From Asparagopsis taxiformis (taxonomy: Eukaryota > Rhodophyta > Florideophyceae > Bonnemaisoniales > Bonnemaisoniaceae), in contig JALQPE010002205.1 of assembly GCA_030407315.1 (NCBI GenBank), positions 62,001-126,000 of the forward strand: DNA of 64,000 nt, written 5' to 3'. The notes beneath the pieces were generated by a model. It worked only from the letters and a program-made list of their open reading frames with translations. It searched no databases and had not been told where the DNA came from. The stretch's first letter is position 1; each line of letters starts with the position of its first letter. Below are positions 12,157 through 21,710 of this stretch, piece by piece. The position numbers and the translations under genes were made by a program.

Positions 12157-13161
12157 TCACGTTGTTGCTCGTCGCACGCGTGCGAAGTATCGAGAGACGC
12201 TCTCTTCAGATACGTTCCGGCGGGGCTCCCACGTAGGGGTACGATACCCGACCCACTTCACGAGGAAGTCTAACGTTCCGTCCTCGTTCACGCGGTGGTT
12301 TAGTAGGTCGTCTACTACATACGCCGGACCGTCGCGGTTCTTGTCGAGGTCTGCCTCGGTGGCATCGTATGGCTCCGGCGGGGGCGCGTTCGCCGGCGTT
12401 GGCGCGTACGCAACGCGGTCCGAGTTGACACGTTCAACTACGTCTCCTCGTTGGATGACGAACGTACGTACGTCGTTACGTAGTACGCGGAACGGTCCCA
12501 ACGCGTGGTTGCCGAGCTTCGTGCCCTTCGTGGTCCCGTCCGTCGGGTCGATGAATACGTATTCTCCCGCGCGGATGTTTCGATTCGAGACACGGACTCG
12601 TTTGTCGAAATTTCGTTTATAACGTGCCTGCGCGGCCTTCAGCGTTCGATACGCGTTATCCATCGTTGTGGCGAGCTCACGAACGTAAGTGGCTCGCCCT
12701 CCCCCGTCGGGTAGTTCGCGGTTCGTTACCGACGTGTGTAGCGCCAACGGTGGCGGTGGATTCGTGAGAATCAAATCGAAGGGCGTCGTGCCCGTGCTCG
12801 AATGCACATGAGTGTTGTACGCAAACGTTAACGCCGATGCGTATCGATCCCAGTCGTTCTGGTTTTCGTTCACGTAATTGCGCAGCATCGCCAGGATCGT
12901 CCTGTTGTAGCGCTCCACCTGCCCGTTCGTTTGGGGGTGGTACGTCGACGTAAAGACGTTCGTTACGCCAATTTCGTTGCAGACGCGCTGGAAAAACTTA
13001 GCAGCGAACTGCTTTCCGTTATCGCTTATGAGCGTCCGTGGGGGTCCATACGAGAAGACCCACGCGTTGACGAACGCGCTCGCCACGTTGGCGGAATCGA
13101 TATTTCGTAGAGGTACGACTCTAGTCAGCTTCGTGAAGCGGTCCGTTATCACGAGAATAAA
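12157..13161 (-). CDS. Gypsy integrase core and chromodomain
   Basis: Continuation of pol after an in-frame TGA. The catalytic triad is visible: D in ITDRFTK, D in ISDNGKQF and E in QTNGQVERYN. After the core come the basic integrase C-terminus and a chromodomain (FLVKWVGYRTPTWEP). The product inserts element cDNA into the genome and the chromodomain probably tethers it to modified chromatin. The frame is the same as the RT segment upstream; the two are separated only by the stop at 13162-13164. It ends at 12157, followed by the non-coding tail. Confidence 0.9.
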   Translation of the reverse strand, partial: FILVITDRFTKLTRVVPLRNIDSANVASAFVNAWVFSYGPPRTLISDNGKQFAAKFFQRVCNEIGVTNVFTSTYHPQTNGQVERYNRTILAMLRNYVNENQNDWDRYASALTFAYNTHVHSSTGTTPFDLILTNPPPPLALHTSVTNRELPDGGGRATYVRELATTMDNAYRTLKAAQARYKRNFDKRVRVSNRNIRAGEYVFIDPTDGTTKGTKLGNHALGPFRVLRNDVRTFVIQRGDVVERVNSDRVAYAPTPANAPPPEPYDATEADLDKNRDGPAYVVDDLLNHRVNEDGTLDFLVKWVGYRTPTWEPRRNVSEESVSRYFARVRRATT

Positions 13162-15372
13162 TCAGTTACCACGCGTGGTTTTCGTAAGCGGACCTAGTAT
13201 GTCGATACATAGGTCTCGCAACGGCTCCGTAGCCCGAAATAAACGTAACGGGTTCGTCCGTTTGCGAAGCTTCACGCGGTTCTTCGCACATCCAACGCAG
13301 TTTCGTACCGTTGCGTGGATGTCGGCGGCCATCGCGGGCCAGTAGTACGTCCTCCGTAGGGTATAGTACATACGCGTTTGTCCGGGATGTCCAGCGAGGA
13401 CGTGGTGGTGCGTTAACTCCAGTAGCCGCGGCCGTAACGAAACCGGCACAACGATTTGTGTACGTTCCTCGTCGTGAGGGTTCCGGCGTCGGAGTAAGCC
13501 ATCGTGGCCTTCGAAGAATGCAGCGTCCTGCGTGCCGGACTGTCGTGTCAGTATCGTTTGACAGAACGCGTCCTCGCGTTGAGCTTCGATAAGCTCGTCC
13601 CTCGTAATGGGAAGCTGAACGTCAGCTGGTGGCACGCGTGCCGAATCGTCTTCAGCAGCGCGCTGTTCGTCGAGGAAATCCGGTTCCTCGTCAAGAACGT
13701 CATCGAGCGACGCGTCGCGGTTGAACTCGCGTTCATCGTGGCTAGCCGTCGTGGCTGGTGTCCGTTCGTCACGAGTCTCGTTCGACGGGTCGTCGTGACC
13801 CCTGGCATTCGTTGCCTTTTTACGTACGGACGTCGTTCGTCCTTGCCCATTTCGTGTGGGTTGTCGACGACTGCGAGTCGTCACGAGGACCGCGTCCCCG
13901 TACGATGGTACGTCATCGTCGACGGGTCGACCGTCGTCATACGTAGATATCACACGTGATAAAGCGTCAGGTACCTGGTGCACGCGCCCAGGCCTGTACG
14001 TAACTTCGAAATCGAATTCGGCAACGCGTAGCCTCCATCGTAGTAGTCGTCCGGACGCGTCCGTCAACATCATCAGCCAACGTAAGGCTTCGTGGTCCGT
14101 ACGTACGGTGAACCGCTGACCCTCTACGTAGGGTCGGAGCGACGTTATCGCCCAGACGACGGAGTAGCACTCGCGCTCGGTCGCCGAATAACCACGTTCG
14201 GTTTCGTTAAGGGTCTTCGACCAGTACCCAATCGGCACCCATTCGTTGGGCTTATCTTCGTTCTGCTGCTGGAGCAACGTAGCTCCCAGCTGATACGCCG
14301 ACGCGTCGGTATCGATCATGAACGGACGTCCCGCCTTCGGAAGGTGCAATACTGGCGGTGACACCAGTATCGTCTTCAACGTTTCGAACGCATGCGTTTG
14401 CGCGTCCGTTGGGTTCGTCCAATCGGGGGAAGCGTCCTTCTTCAACATCGTGTTGAGTGGCCGAGCGATCTCGGCATACGCCTTTACGAAACGGCGGTAA
14501 ACGTTGGCCGCGCCCAAAAACGATCGACATTGCGTCTTGTCTCGCGGGAACGTAGCCGTACGAAAGGCTTCCTTGTTCCGTGCTGCGACGTGCAGCTTCC
14601 CTGGGGTGATCACGTGCCCCAGGTAGTCAACTCGTGGTTGAAAGAACGAGCACTTCGTGAGCTTTAACGTTACTCCCGCTGCGCGTAGCAGGGAAAGCAC
14701 CTGGTCAACGTGACCCAGGTGAGACTCGAGGTCTTTCGAAAAGACGATTACGTCGTCTAAGTAGACAAGGCACGATTGCCAACGTACTCCGGAGAGGATT
14801 ATGTCCAACGTCCGCTGAAACGTAGCGGGGGCATTTCGTAGCCCGAATGGCATCCGCACGTAGCGATACGTTCCCATGAAAGACGTAAACGTTGTCTTAT
14901 CACGGTCCTCGGCGGAGACGGGCACTTGCCAGTAACCGGCGTTACAGTCGAGTGTCGTGAAGATGGCGGCGTCGCCCAACGAATCAAGGCAGTCTTCCAT
15001 ACGAGGAAGCGGGTACGAATCAGCGATCGTTTTCGCGTTCAAACGCCTGTAGTCGACACAGAAACGTAAGGATCCGTCCTTCTTCGGCACCAACACGATT
15101 GGTGACGCCCATTCGCTGGACGCGGGTTCGATAACCCCTTCGTTGAGCATCTTCGTGATCTGCTCCTCGGCTATCGTACGTAGAGCCGGACCCTGACGAT
15201 AGGGCATTGAACGTATGGGCCTCGTGCCCGGTTCGAGTTCGATTCGATGCTCCGTAGCATTGATTTCGCCGAGGCGTCCGTTCGTCCACATTGACGAATG
15301 TGTGGCTAGCATCTCGTTGATGCGCTTTCGTAAGTCCTCGTCGTCGAGGTGCGACAAATCGATTGTCGACTG
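13162..15372 (-). CDS. Gypsy reverse transcriptase, RNase H and integrase zinc finger
   Basis: RT palm motifs are clear: FCVDYRRLN, TLDCNAGYWQ and the catalytic YLDD. RNase H follows (MIDTDASAYQ, ...SATERECYSVVWA, RTDHEALRWL), then an acidic linker and the HHCC integrase zinc finger (HHHVLAGHPGQ ... CVGCAK). Known role: copying element RNA to DNA, then integration. The ATG-like start at 15357 is not informative because the frame is open upstream to a TAG at 15373-15375, so this is an internal portion of one polyprotein. It ends at a TGA (13162-13164) exactly before the integrase core, with the frame continuing beyond. Confidence 0.93.
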   Translation of the reverse strand, partial: QSTIDLSHLDDEDLRKRINEMLATHSSMWTNGRLGEINATEHRIELEPGTRPIRSMPYRQGPALRTIAEEQITKMLNEGVIEPASSEWASPIVLVPKKDGSLRFCVDYRRLNAKTIADSYPLPRMEDCLDSLGDAAIFTTLDCNAGYWQVPVSAEDRDKTTFTSFMGTYRYVRMPFGLRNAPATFQRTLDIILSGVRWQSCLVYLDDVIVFSKDLESHLGHVDQVLSLLRAAGVTLKLTKCSFFQPRVDYLGHVITPGKLHVAARNKEAFRTATFPRDKTQCRSFLGAANVYRRFVKAYAEIARPLNTMLKKDASPDWTNPTDAQTHAFETLKTILVSPPVLHLPKAGRPFMIDTDASAYQLGATLLQQQNEDKPNEWVPIGYWSKTLNETERGYSATERECYSVVWAITSLRPYVEGQRFTVRTDHEALRWLMMLTDASGRLLRWRLRVAEFDFEVTYRPGRVHQVPDALSRVISTYDDGRPVDDDVPSYGDAVLVTTRSRRQPTRNGQGRTTSVRKKATNARGHDDPSNETRDERTPATTASHDEREFNRDASLDDVLDEEPDFLDEQRAAEDDSARVPPADVQLPITRDELIEAQREDAFCQTILTRQSGTQDAAFFEGHDGLLRRRNPHDEERTQIVVPVSLRPRLLELTHHHVLAGHPGQTRMYYTLRRTYYWPAMAADIHATVRNCVGCAKNRVKLRKRTNPLRLFRATEPLRDLCIDILGPLTKTTRGN

Positions 15373-15773
15373 CTAATTCGTGGCGGGGTCGTTCCCCTTT
15401 TCGTTGACCAACGGGTCTGGCGTTTCGTCGCCCAACCCGTTAGCATTCGTTCGTGTCGTCGCGTCGACTAGCGGTAGGTTCAAAACCTTCGCGAGGGCTT
15501 CGCCGCCCTCACGCTTGAGTGGGACGATTCCCAACGGGGAGCGTACCGCGTACGCAATCGTCGCGCCCTTCGGCAATTCGCGGTCCTTCTTCGTGAAGTT
15601 CGACACGATGATAGAGAACGTCTCTCTCGGTCCTACGTCGACCACTCCGTTGGCTATGCGTAGCCCATGCCGGAATTGCACCGACGCTTTCGGTTCGAGG
15701 AACACGAGTCCGGTCGCATCCGTCGTCACGTTGACGGTCCGTTGCGACATCGCCGGTACACGCGTGTACTTCG
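15373..15773 (-). CDS. Gypsy pol segment between protease and RT
   Basis: An open segment in the same frame as RT, ending in an in-frame TAG (15373-15375). It resembles the conserved linker after retropepsin in Ty3/Gypsy polyproteins (residues such as AMSQRTVNV and VFLEPK). The frame differs from that of the protease upstream, and the change falls near 15780-15850, so either a frameshift mutation or programmed frameshifting is needed to join them. Confidence 0.75.
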
Positions 15774-16745
15774 TCAGGCGAACCGAGAACGTTCGGCTCG
15801 GCCTATTCGAGGCCGCGTTACGCTCGCGGCGTTTCGGGGCTCCACGTTTGGATTCGTCTCTTCCCCCTCCTCGTACGAGTCTTCGTATCGCCCTCCGCGA
15901 TAATGGGTATCGTATCTCCTCCGATGGAGGTCGATTGTTTGCGCTCGACAGCGTATAGCATCGACATGCTTCGACATGAACGACGTGCCCATTATAACGG
16001 GAACAGCCAGCGTGTTGGCTACGAAGAATTTTACGCGGAACAGCGAGTTCCCCAGCCTGACGCGAAGCAGGATGGCGCCCTCGATAGGCAAACGTCGCCC
16101 GTTGGCGTCTCCGAGCTTCGGTAGCTCTTCGTCACGTAGACAGCGGTCGACCCAGTCGTAGGGTAGTAAACTTGTTCGTATCAAGTTGTAGCCGCTGCAC
16201 GTATCCATCGCGATGGTAATCGCCCTCATCACGTTGAGGTCTAGTCCGATCGTTCCGGACACGATATAATGCTTCGACGCAAGTAGGCACGTATGCCCGT
16301 CGAGGACCAACGGTTCGGTCCTGACCGGCGCGCGGTCTACGTCTTCGCTAGCGGTTCGTCGCTTCATCGTGTGAGCCCGTATGGCTTCTTTTGCGTCGAC
16401 ACGCTTCGTATAAGCCGCGTGCTTGGCTTTCTCGCGCTCGGAAGCGTCGTGCTTCCGGGTAGCGCGTCTCGCTCGTCTGCGAGGCTTCCTCTTCGTGTGA
16501 GGTTCGTTTGTCCCGTCGGACTTCGTTTCTTCCCCCACGTCGGGTGTCGTGTGACTCGAGTTGGCCTTCGCGGCCGTGAGCTTTACGTAACTCTCGTTCA
16601 TCGGTGAGCCTGCGGAGGACCAATCATCGACGTCGGTCGTCCCCCTTTTACGTAAGGGTTCAGGCGATGTGGGTGGCTCGTGACCTACATCGCCTGGTCG
16701 TTTTCCGGCGCGGGGCCGTTCGACACGTCGTCGTCGTGAGCCCAC
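15774..16745 (-). CDS. Gypsy aspartic protease (retropepsin-like)
   Basis: The N-terminal half is highly basic (runs of Lys/Arg, e.g. KRKPRRRARRATRK). The C-terminal half carries a retropepsin-like site, AMDTCSGYNLI, and the downstream hydrophobic strand VPVIMGTSFM (equivalent to the Ile-Leu-Gly-x-D/S motif). The usual DTG/DSG appears here as DTC followed by SG, which may weaken activity. The family processes Gag-Pol. The start is uncertain because the frame is open upstream; it lies in a different frame from both Gag and the RT segment. Confidence 0.75.
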   Translation of the reverse strand: MGSRRRRVERPRAGKRPGDVGHEPPTSPEPLRKRGTTDVDDWSSAGSPMNESYVKLTAAKANSSHTTPDVGEETKSDGTNEPHTKRKPRRRARRATRKHDASEREKAKHAAYTKRVDAKEAIRAHTMKRRTASEDVDRAPVRTEPLVLDGHTCLLASKHYIVSGTIGLDLNVMRAITIAMDTCSGYNLIRTSLLPYDWVDRCLRDEELPKLGDANGRRLPIEGAILLRVRLGNSLFRVKFFVANTLAVPVIMGTSFMSKHVDAIRCRAQTIDLHRRRYDTHYRGGRYEDSYEEGEETNPNVEPRNAASVTRPRIGRAERSRFA

Positions 16746-16974
16746 GAAGCTCGTTCGTCATCGTGACTCGTTTCCACCTCGAGTGGTGTTTCGTCAGCGG
16801 AGGTCGTCACGTAGACTCCGCTCCGGCCATTACGCTGGCCATTTCGTTCGTTCGCCCACGGGCGGGGGTCACGTCGGTCATTACGAAAGTCGCCGCGGCG
16901 CCTGTCGAAGGGCCTTCCCCCGTCACGATTGGGGTTTCGGAGTATCGTAGGCGGCGTGCCGTACCTCCGCGGGG

Positions 16975-18480
16975 TCACGTTCCCTCGCTCATCAGGTCGT
17001 TCCTGGTTACGTTGGCCATTCGTTGGCGGAAGTACTCAGCCTGACGTGGGTTGCTCTTCACGTGGAAGAGGTAGTACTTGTACGCGAAAAAGATCCGTTG
17101 ATCTGGCGTCAGACGCGGACACGTAAACGTCGAGTGGCCATCTTCGCGGCATGACCAACACGACAGCGTCCAGTAATCATTCGGGATTACGGAGTGCGCC
17201 AATTGCGTCTGCTCGCTCGTGAGCTTCGGCACGTCCTCGCATGGACGGTTCAATCGAGCTTCGAGCTCGTCCGGCTTTTCGTTCGCCGTTTTCGTATCGT
17301 TGGGCGGCGGCCCGTTCGTGAAGAGGATCGCCTCCAAGTTCTCGGCAACGTGAGCCGCAGCGAGCGATACGTCGTCATCGTCCCTCGTGGGGATGTTCGG
17401 GTTACCACCGTGGTAACTGGGCTCGCTAGCCCGTTCATTACGTAAGTACGCGGACTCACCGTAGTCCGCGAACTTACTCGACTCGTGGTCGGAAATAGCC
17501 AACGTAGGCTTCACCGGAAACCGCACTTTCGGTTTCGCGGCTGACGCGAAAGCTGCCGTACGTGCACGGAAGGTCGTTCCTTCGGCCGTCGCCAATCGTC
17601 TCACAACGGTGAGGTCGTTCCTCTCGCGTTCGGGGAGTGACCGGAGTCGTTCCGTCACGGCTGCCCGCGTCGAGGGCAGTAAACCACGTACGTAGTGGTG
17701 AACGAGGAGTCGGTCCGTAAACACGTAGTTACACGCCCGCGTGGCGGTGTCGAGTCTATCAGCGTACTGATTCTCGTCCTCGTTAGGACTCTGCGTGATC
17801 ATCGTGACCTTTTCGTAGGCCTCCTGCAGCACGTCGTCTTGCAGGTATCGTTTGATCAACGCGTTGATCACGTGAGGCCACGAGAACCTCTTCGCCGGAT
17901 CAGTCGTGATCACACCAGTCGTACACTGGGAATCGTAGAACCGTCGGGCGTCCCCTTCGAGGAAGAAGTGCAGCGCACGTACTGCCACTCCCTCGCACAC
18001 TCCGAGTGTGCTGAACCCATCACGTATTTGGGCGAGGAATCCGAGTAACGTAATCGGATTCCGGCCGGAGAACGGCTTTAACGTAGGGAAAAGTCCCTCC
18101 AGCTCACGTTTGAGCTTATGTACGCTTTGACTCTCGTTCACGTAGAGATGTTCACGTACATCGTTAAGTCGGTACATACGGTACGACACCACGTTCGCAA
18201 ATGCGTCGAGCATTGTCGTATGCTCTGCCAGCGCGTGGCAAACGGGTCCGAGGGCGTTCCCTGGTAGGCGTACCGCGTCGGCACGTTCGTTTTCGTGGAC
18301 TCGCGTGTCCGTCGTGCCGAACGTACCCAGCCACGGAATGTACGTCTCACGTGGCGGGGGAGCTCTCGTATCGAGTTGTGCAGCTCGTGCTGCGTCCGCC
18401 GACCGCGCGTGGTCTGGCGTGTCGTTAAAACGTAATTGCCTTCGTGGCGTCTCGTTGGGGTTGGCGATGGCTCGTTGCAC
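16975..18480 (-). CDS. Gypsy Gag with CCHC zinc knuckle
   Basis: Contains a retrotransposon Gag capsid-like domain in the middle (residues ~130-290, with segments such as ALHFFLEGDARRFYD and YADRLDTATRACNYVF) and a C-terminal zinc knuckle CWSCREDGHSTFTC (CX2CX4HX4C), which binds element RNA. The start shown is a non-ATG codon; the frame is open upstream and overlaps the coiled-coil ORF by ~55 bp in another frame, so Gag is probably one protein split by a frameshift near 18.5 kb. Confidence 0.88.
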   Translation of the reverse strand: MQRAIANPNETPRRQLRFNDTPDHARSADAARAAQLDTRAPPPRETYIPWLGTFGTTDTRVHENERADAVRLPGNALGPVCHALAEHTTMLDAFANVVSYRMYRLNDVREHLYVNESQSVHKLKRELEGLFPTLKPFSGRNPITLLGFLAQIRDGFSTLGVCEGVAVRALHFFLEGDARRFYDSQCTTGVITTDPAKRFSWPHVINALIKRYLQDDVLQEAYEKVTMITQSPNEDENQYADRLDTATRACNYVFTDRLLVHHYVRGLLPSTRAAVTERLRSLPERERNDLTVVRRLATAEGTTFRARTAAFASAAKPKVRFPVKPTLAISDHESSKFADYGESAYLRNERASEPSYHGGNPNIPTRDDDDVSLAAAHVAENLEAILFTNGPPPNDTKTANEKPDELEARLNRPCEDVPKLTSEQTQLAHSVIPNDYWTLSCWSCREDGHSTFTCPRLTPDQRIFFAYKYYLFHVKSNPRQAEYFRQRMANVTRNDLMSEGT

Positions 18481-19042
18481 TGTCGCCCCCTTCCGTACGT
18501 TGTCGGGGTCGTCGGACCGGGTGTTGGTGGGTATCCTCCCGGAACGGCCGGGGAGGATTGCGAGTTATAGGCGCGCGAGCCTTCATCGTATTCGGATCGC
18601 TTCCGCTCGGCGGAGCGGAACGTCCGGCGACGATTTCGTTGAATACTACGACAAACGATTCGAGTCTTCCCTCCACGGCGGAGAGGCGGCTTCGTAAATC
18701 TTCGTTTTCCCGTTCGAGGGTCGCTGAGCGTTCACGTAACGCACGAGCTTCGCGCTCCGAGACTCCGAGTCTCTGCCTTACGGCTTCGTCGACGGCCGCG
18801 TCGCTCGCCCTTTCGATGTGACCTCGAAGGTCTTCGTACACTACACGTAGTGCCGTGGGAGTCACGTTCCCTTCGTTGAGCTGACCGCGCGTTGCGGGGT
18901 CCATACTCACGGACTCAAACGGGCTTACAGTACGTGGTAGCTGGCCGATCGCCTCGATATCCGGCGGGATAGATCGATCAGTCGCGAAGATCGCTTCTGC
19001 TGACAAGGCCACGTCGGCTTCGGCGTCCGCTGACGTTGGCAA
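18425..19042 (-). CDS. Gypsy Gag N-terminal coiled-coil segment
   Basis: 205 codons. Residues ~75-135 form a strong coiled coil with heptad-spaced Leu/Val (SEREARALRERSATLEREN and following), suited to Gag multimerisation. The last ~50 residues look out of frame, consistent with a frame change into the downstream Gag ORF. The ORF starts only 5 bp from the abrupt end of the element at 19047. Confidence 0.7.
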   Translation of the reverse strand: MPTSADAEADVALSAEAIFATDRSIPPDIEAIGQLPRTVSPFESVSMDPATRGQLNEGNVTPTALRVVYEDLRGHIERASDAAVDEAVRQRLGVSEREARALRERSATLERENEDLRSRLSAVEGRLESFVVVFNEIVAGRSAPPSGSDPNTMKARAPITRNPPRPFREDTHQHPVRRPRQRTEGGDSATSHRQPQRDATKAITF

Positions 19043-19047
19043 CGGTT

Positions 19048-19172
19048 CGTCTGTGTTTTCGGAAGTGGACGCGGACGTCCAGTCTCTCTAGTACGGGTCC
19101 TAGTCGGCCCCGAGATTTACTAGAACAAATGAACGTCCGCGTCCAAAAAAAAATAAAAAATTTTTGGATGCG
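19048..19172. repeat. 34-bp junction motif and GGACGTCC-rich unit
   Basis: 19048-19081 matches the reverse complement of 47579-47612 with 2 mismatches in 34. The rest contains GGACGTCC palindromes and TCTAGTAC boxes like the neighbouring minisatellite. Confidence 0.8.
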
Positions 19173-19440
19173 GACGTCCACTTTCTCTAGTACATATGGC
19201 GGAATACTAGGGCCCGACATCCACTTTCTCTAGTACATATGGCGGAATACTAGGACCCGACATCCACTTTCTCTAGTAATATGGCGGAATACTAGGGCCC
19301 GACATCCACTTTCTCTAGTACGTATGGCGGAATACTAGGACCCGACATCCACTTTCTCTAGTACGTTTGGCGGAATACTAGGACCCGACGTCCACTTTCT
19401 CTAGTACATATGGCGGAATACTAGGACCCGACATCCAGTA
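19173..19440. repeat. 43-bp minisatellite, about six units
   Basis: Units start at 19173, 19216, 19259, 19301, 19344, 19387 and (partial) 19430. Each carries GACATCC or GACGTCC, CACTTTCTCTAGTA and ATGGCGGAATACTAGG. Spacing is 43 bp except one 42-bp unit. Confidence 0.93.
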
Positions 19441-19559
19441 TACAATATATCAGCGAAAACCGGGAGGGAAGAAATTACAGCGGATGGTAAATTCAGGGCC
19501 CATATCGGACCGTATTTTATTCTCTCATTTAGGAAACTGCTCGTATACAATACGTCTCT

Positions 19560-19693
19560 CTAGAATAGGGAATACATATCTGGTCAGAATAGGAAATAAA
19601 TACCCGGTTAGAATAGGAAATACGTATCCAGCCAGAATACGGAATATGTATCCAGCCAGAATACGAAATACGTATCCAGCCAGAATACAAAAT
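19560..19693. repeat. 24-bp tandem repeat, about six degenerate units
   Basis: Repeated unit of the form AGAATACGAAATACGTATCCAGCC. The open frame through it is repeat-driven and not treated as a gene. Confidence 0.85.
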
Positions 19694-19699
19694 ACCTGT

Positions 19700-21150
19700 C
19701 AGCATATCGTCGATCACCCATCTCCCTCAATATCGCGTTCTCCCTACCATCCGAACGCCATGCACCACCATCCGCACATACTTCAAGAACCCTCACGACC
19801 TAGATTACAAAAATCCGCTCCTTCCCAATTCCATCCCCGCTTTCCTCGACACCACCCCAGCCCATTAAATCATCAAGACATCAAACATGAACATGGTCAG
19901 CAAAATCTTACACCACTTGAAACCACTCTCACTTCTATCGTATGCCCGAAAATATACACATACCAGAAACACCTCACAGCTTCATTCCCCATCTTCCTAC
20001 ATCCCTTCTTCACTCTCCTTCAGTCCTGCCGTTCCTGCTTCACCACTCCTGCATCACATACAAAACATCAACCCCAACAGTCAGATTCAAAAGCAACGCT
20101 TACCACGACAGATATCCTAGAAACTCCCTTACTTACCTCTCCGAGAGGATGAGTGAATCATCCATCCTACACAAAATACAAACCATGATCCAAAAACCTT
20201 GCAATGAATAATCAAAGTCAGCAGTCCATATCTTCGCAAAACAAGTCTTGGTGCTCAGTGAAACTTACCTTCTGTCATCAACATTCCTGCACCATCTACA
20301 CAACATCGGAATCAACCACAACAGTCAGACCCAAAACCAACCTTCCCTCGCTGCTTACTTTCAAAACTCGCACACTTACCTTCGCTCCACACAATACACA
20401 CCATGACTCAATAGGCTTCCAATGAAAAATATCGCATCAACGGAAATAGTCAGACTCAAAACCAACCTTCCCTCGCTGCTTACTTTCAAAACTCGCACAC
20501 TTACCTTACCTGTTCCATCCTGCACACAATAAAAACCATAAATCACGTAATCGTGTAGCCAAGAAAAGTAGTCAGCATTCCGCATCTTCGCACAACCGGT
20601 CTGGGCGCCCAATGTGACTTACCTTCCGTCATCACTATTCCTCCATCACCTACGCAAACATCGGATTCAATCGCAACAGTCAGATTGAAAACCAACGTTT
20701 CCCTCGCTACATACCCTGAGAACTCGCAAATGTACCTCTCATCCATCCTACACACAATACAAACCATGATCCAAAAACCTTGCAATGAATAATAATCATA
20801 GTCAGCAGTCCATATCTTCGCAAAGCACATCTTGGCACTCAATGAAACTTACCTTCCGTCATCAACATTCCTGCATCATCTACACAACATCGGAATCACC
20901 ACAACAGTCAGACTCAAAACCAACCTTCCCTCACAGCATACTTTCAAAACTTCACGTACCTCTCTTCCATCCTCCGCTCAATACACACCATGAGTCAAAA
21001 GGCTTGCAAGGAAAAATATCGCATCAACGGAAATAGTCAGACTCAAAACCCACGCTTCCCTCAATGCATACCCTCAAGATTCGCGCACGTACCTTCGTCC
21101 ATCCTCTACACAAACAAAGCAAAGGTGGTCAAAGAATCTCAGTCGGTGAT
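19700..21150. repeat. Degenerate long tandem repeats upstream of the Plavaka gene
   Basis: Several imperfect units share the phrases CAGTCCATATCTTCGCAAA, AAACTTACCTTC, GTCATCAACATTCCTGCA and CAACAGTCAGACTCAAAACCAACCTTCCCTC, near 20050, 20215-20370, 20450, 20570-20700, 20805-20940 and 21030. Base use is C/A-rich on the plus strand. No gene is evident. It may be the subterminal region of the adjacent transposon. Confidence 0.7.
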
Positions 21151-21710
21151 GAGGGCGGAGTGGAGCCTGCGGCGTCGACCGGACAGCTTTCAGCGTCCGC
21201 TTAAGTCTTGCTGTGCATACTCGAAATCATCGCCGGCAGTGAGATTGAGTATGGCCCAAGCCATGGTCTCTGATCCCCGAACAATGAGATCCGGATCGAG
21301 AACAACGAATATAAACATATAATCATATATGAGAATCCATTTGCTTTCCTTACATGATCCGTGGCATATCCGCTGTAAAGCACATTCAGATTCCACGAAG
21401 TTCGGAAATAAAAAAAGTTTATTATTACAAATGAATTAATTGAAAATTCATCTCCCAGGGCGGTCGTTCGTCCTTCCATGCACACGTTGCCAGCACGCAA
21501 TGTGATGTAACAGTTGGAAATGATTGAACTCTTGGTTAAATTCCACCGTTGGGATGTCAGCTGGAGTGAGCACAAAACTACTACCCACAAAACTACGAAC
21601 ACGTTACATTCCAAGTCTCGAAAGCACCACAAAAATAAAATTGGTCGCATCTGGACGCCACAGTCTCCCCTGTTCAGCTCGCAATCCTCCCTTTTGCGTC
21701 AAAACTCGAC

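Larger units (their letters stand above)
6791..13018. repeat. 6.2-kb direct repeat, copy B
   Basis: Second copy of the block at 1-6228, offset 6790. Here the integrase gene continues without a break into the rest of the pol gene, so this is the more intact copy. The single noticed difference is at 10482. Confidence 0.95.
6791..19047 (-). mobile_element. Ty3/Gypsy chromovirus, nearly full length, no 5' LTR seen
   Basis: Order in the minus direction: coiled-coil Gag N-terminus, Gag with zinc knuckle, aspartic protease, RT, RNase H, integrase zinc finger, integrase core, chromodomain, then a 5.4-kb tail with an antisense gene. This is the standard Ty3/Gypsy order. It stops abruptly at 19047 against a 34-bp motif and a minisatellite, and no LTR copy is evident there, so the 5' end is probably truncated. 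The 3' limit is uncertain (about 6706, or left of 6791). Several in-frame stops and frame changes suggest an inactive or suppressor-dependent copy. Confidence 0.85.

Noticed and set aside
11957..12622. Plus-strand ORF opposite the integrase-chromodomain gene (also 5167-5832)
   Set aside because: The minus strand has clear integrase and chromodomain motifs; this is an antisense shadow rich in Ser/Arg.
19173..19440. Regular repeats considered as a CRISPR array
   Set aside because: Units are contiguous with no unique spacers, and the context is a eukaryotic transposon region.
19484..20152. 222-codon plus-strand ORF
   Set aside because: Its first third is the 24-bp repeat and the rest is degenerate repeat DNA with no recognisable domain.
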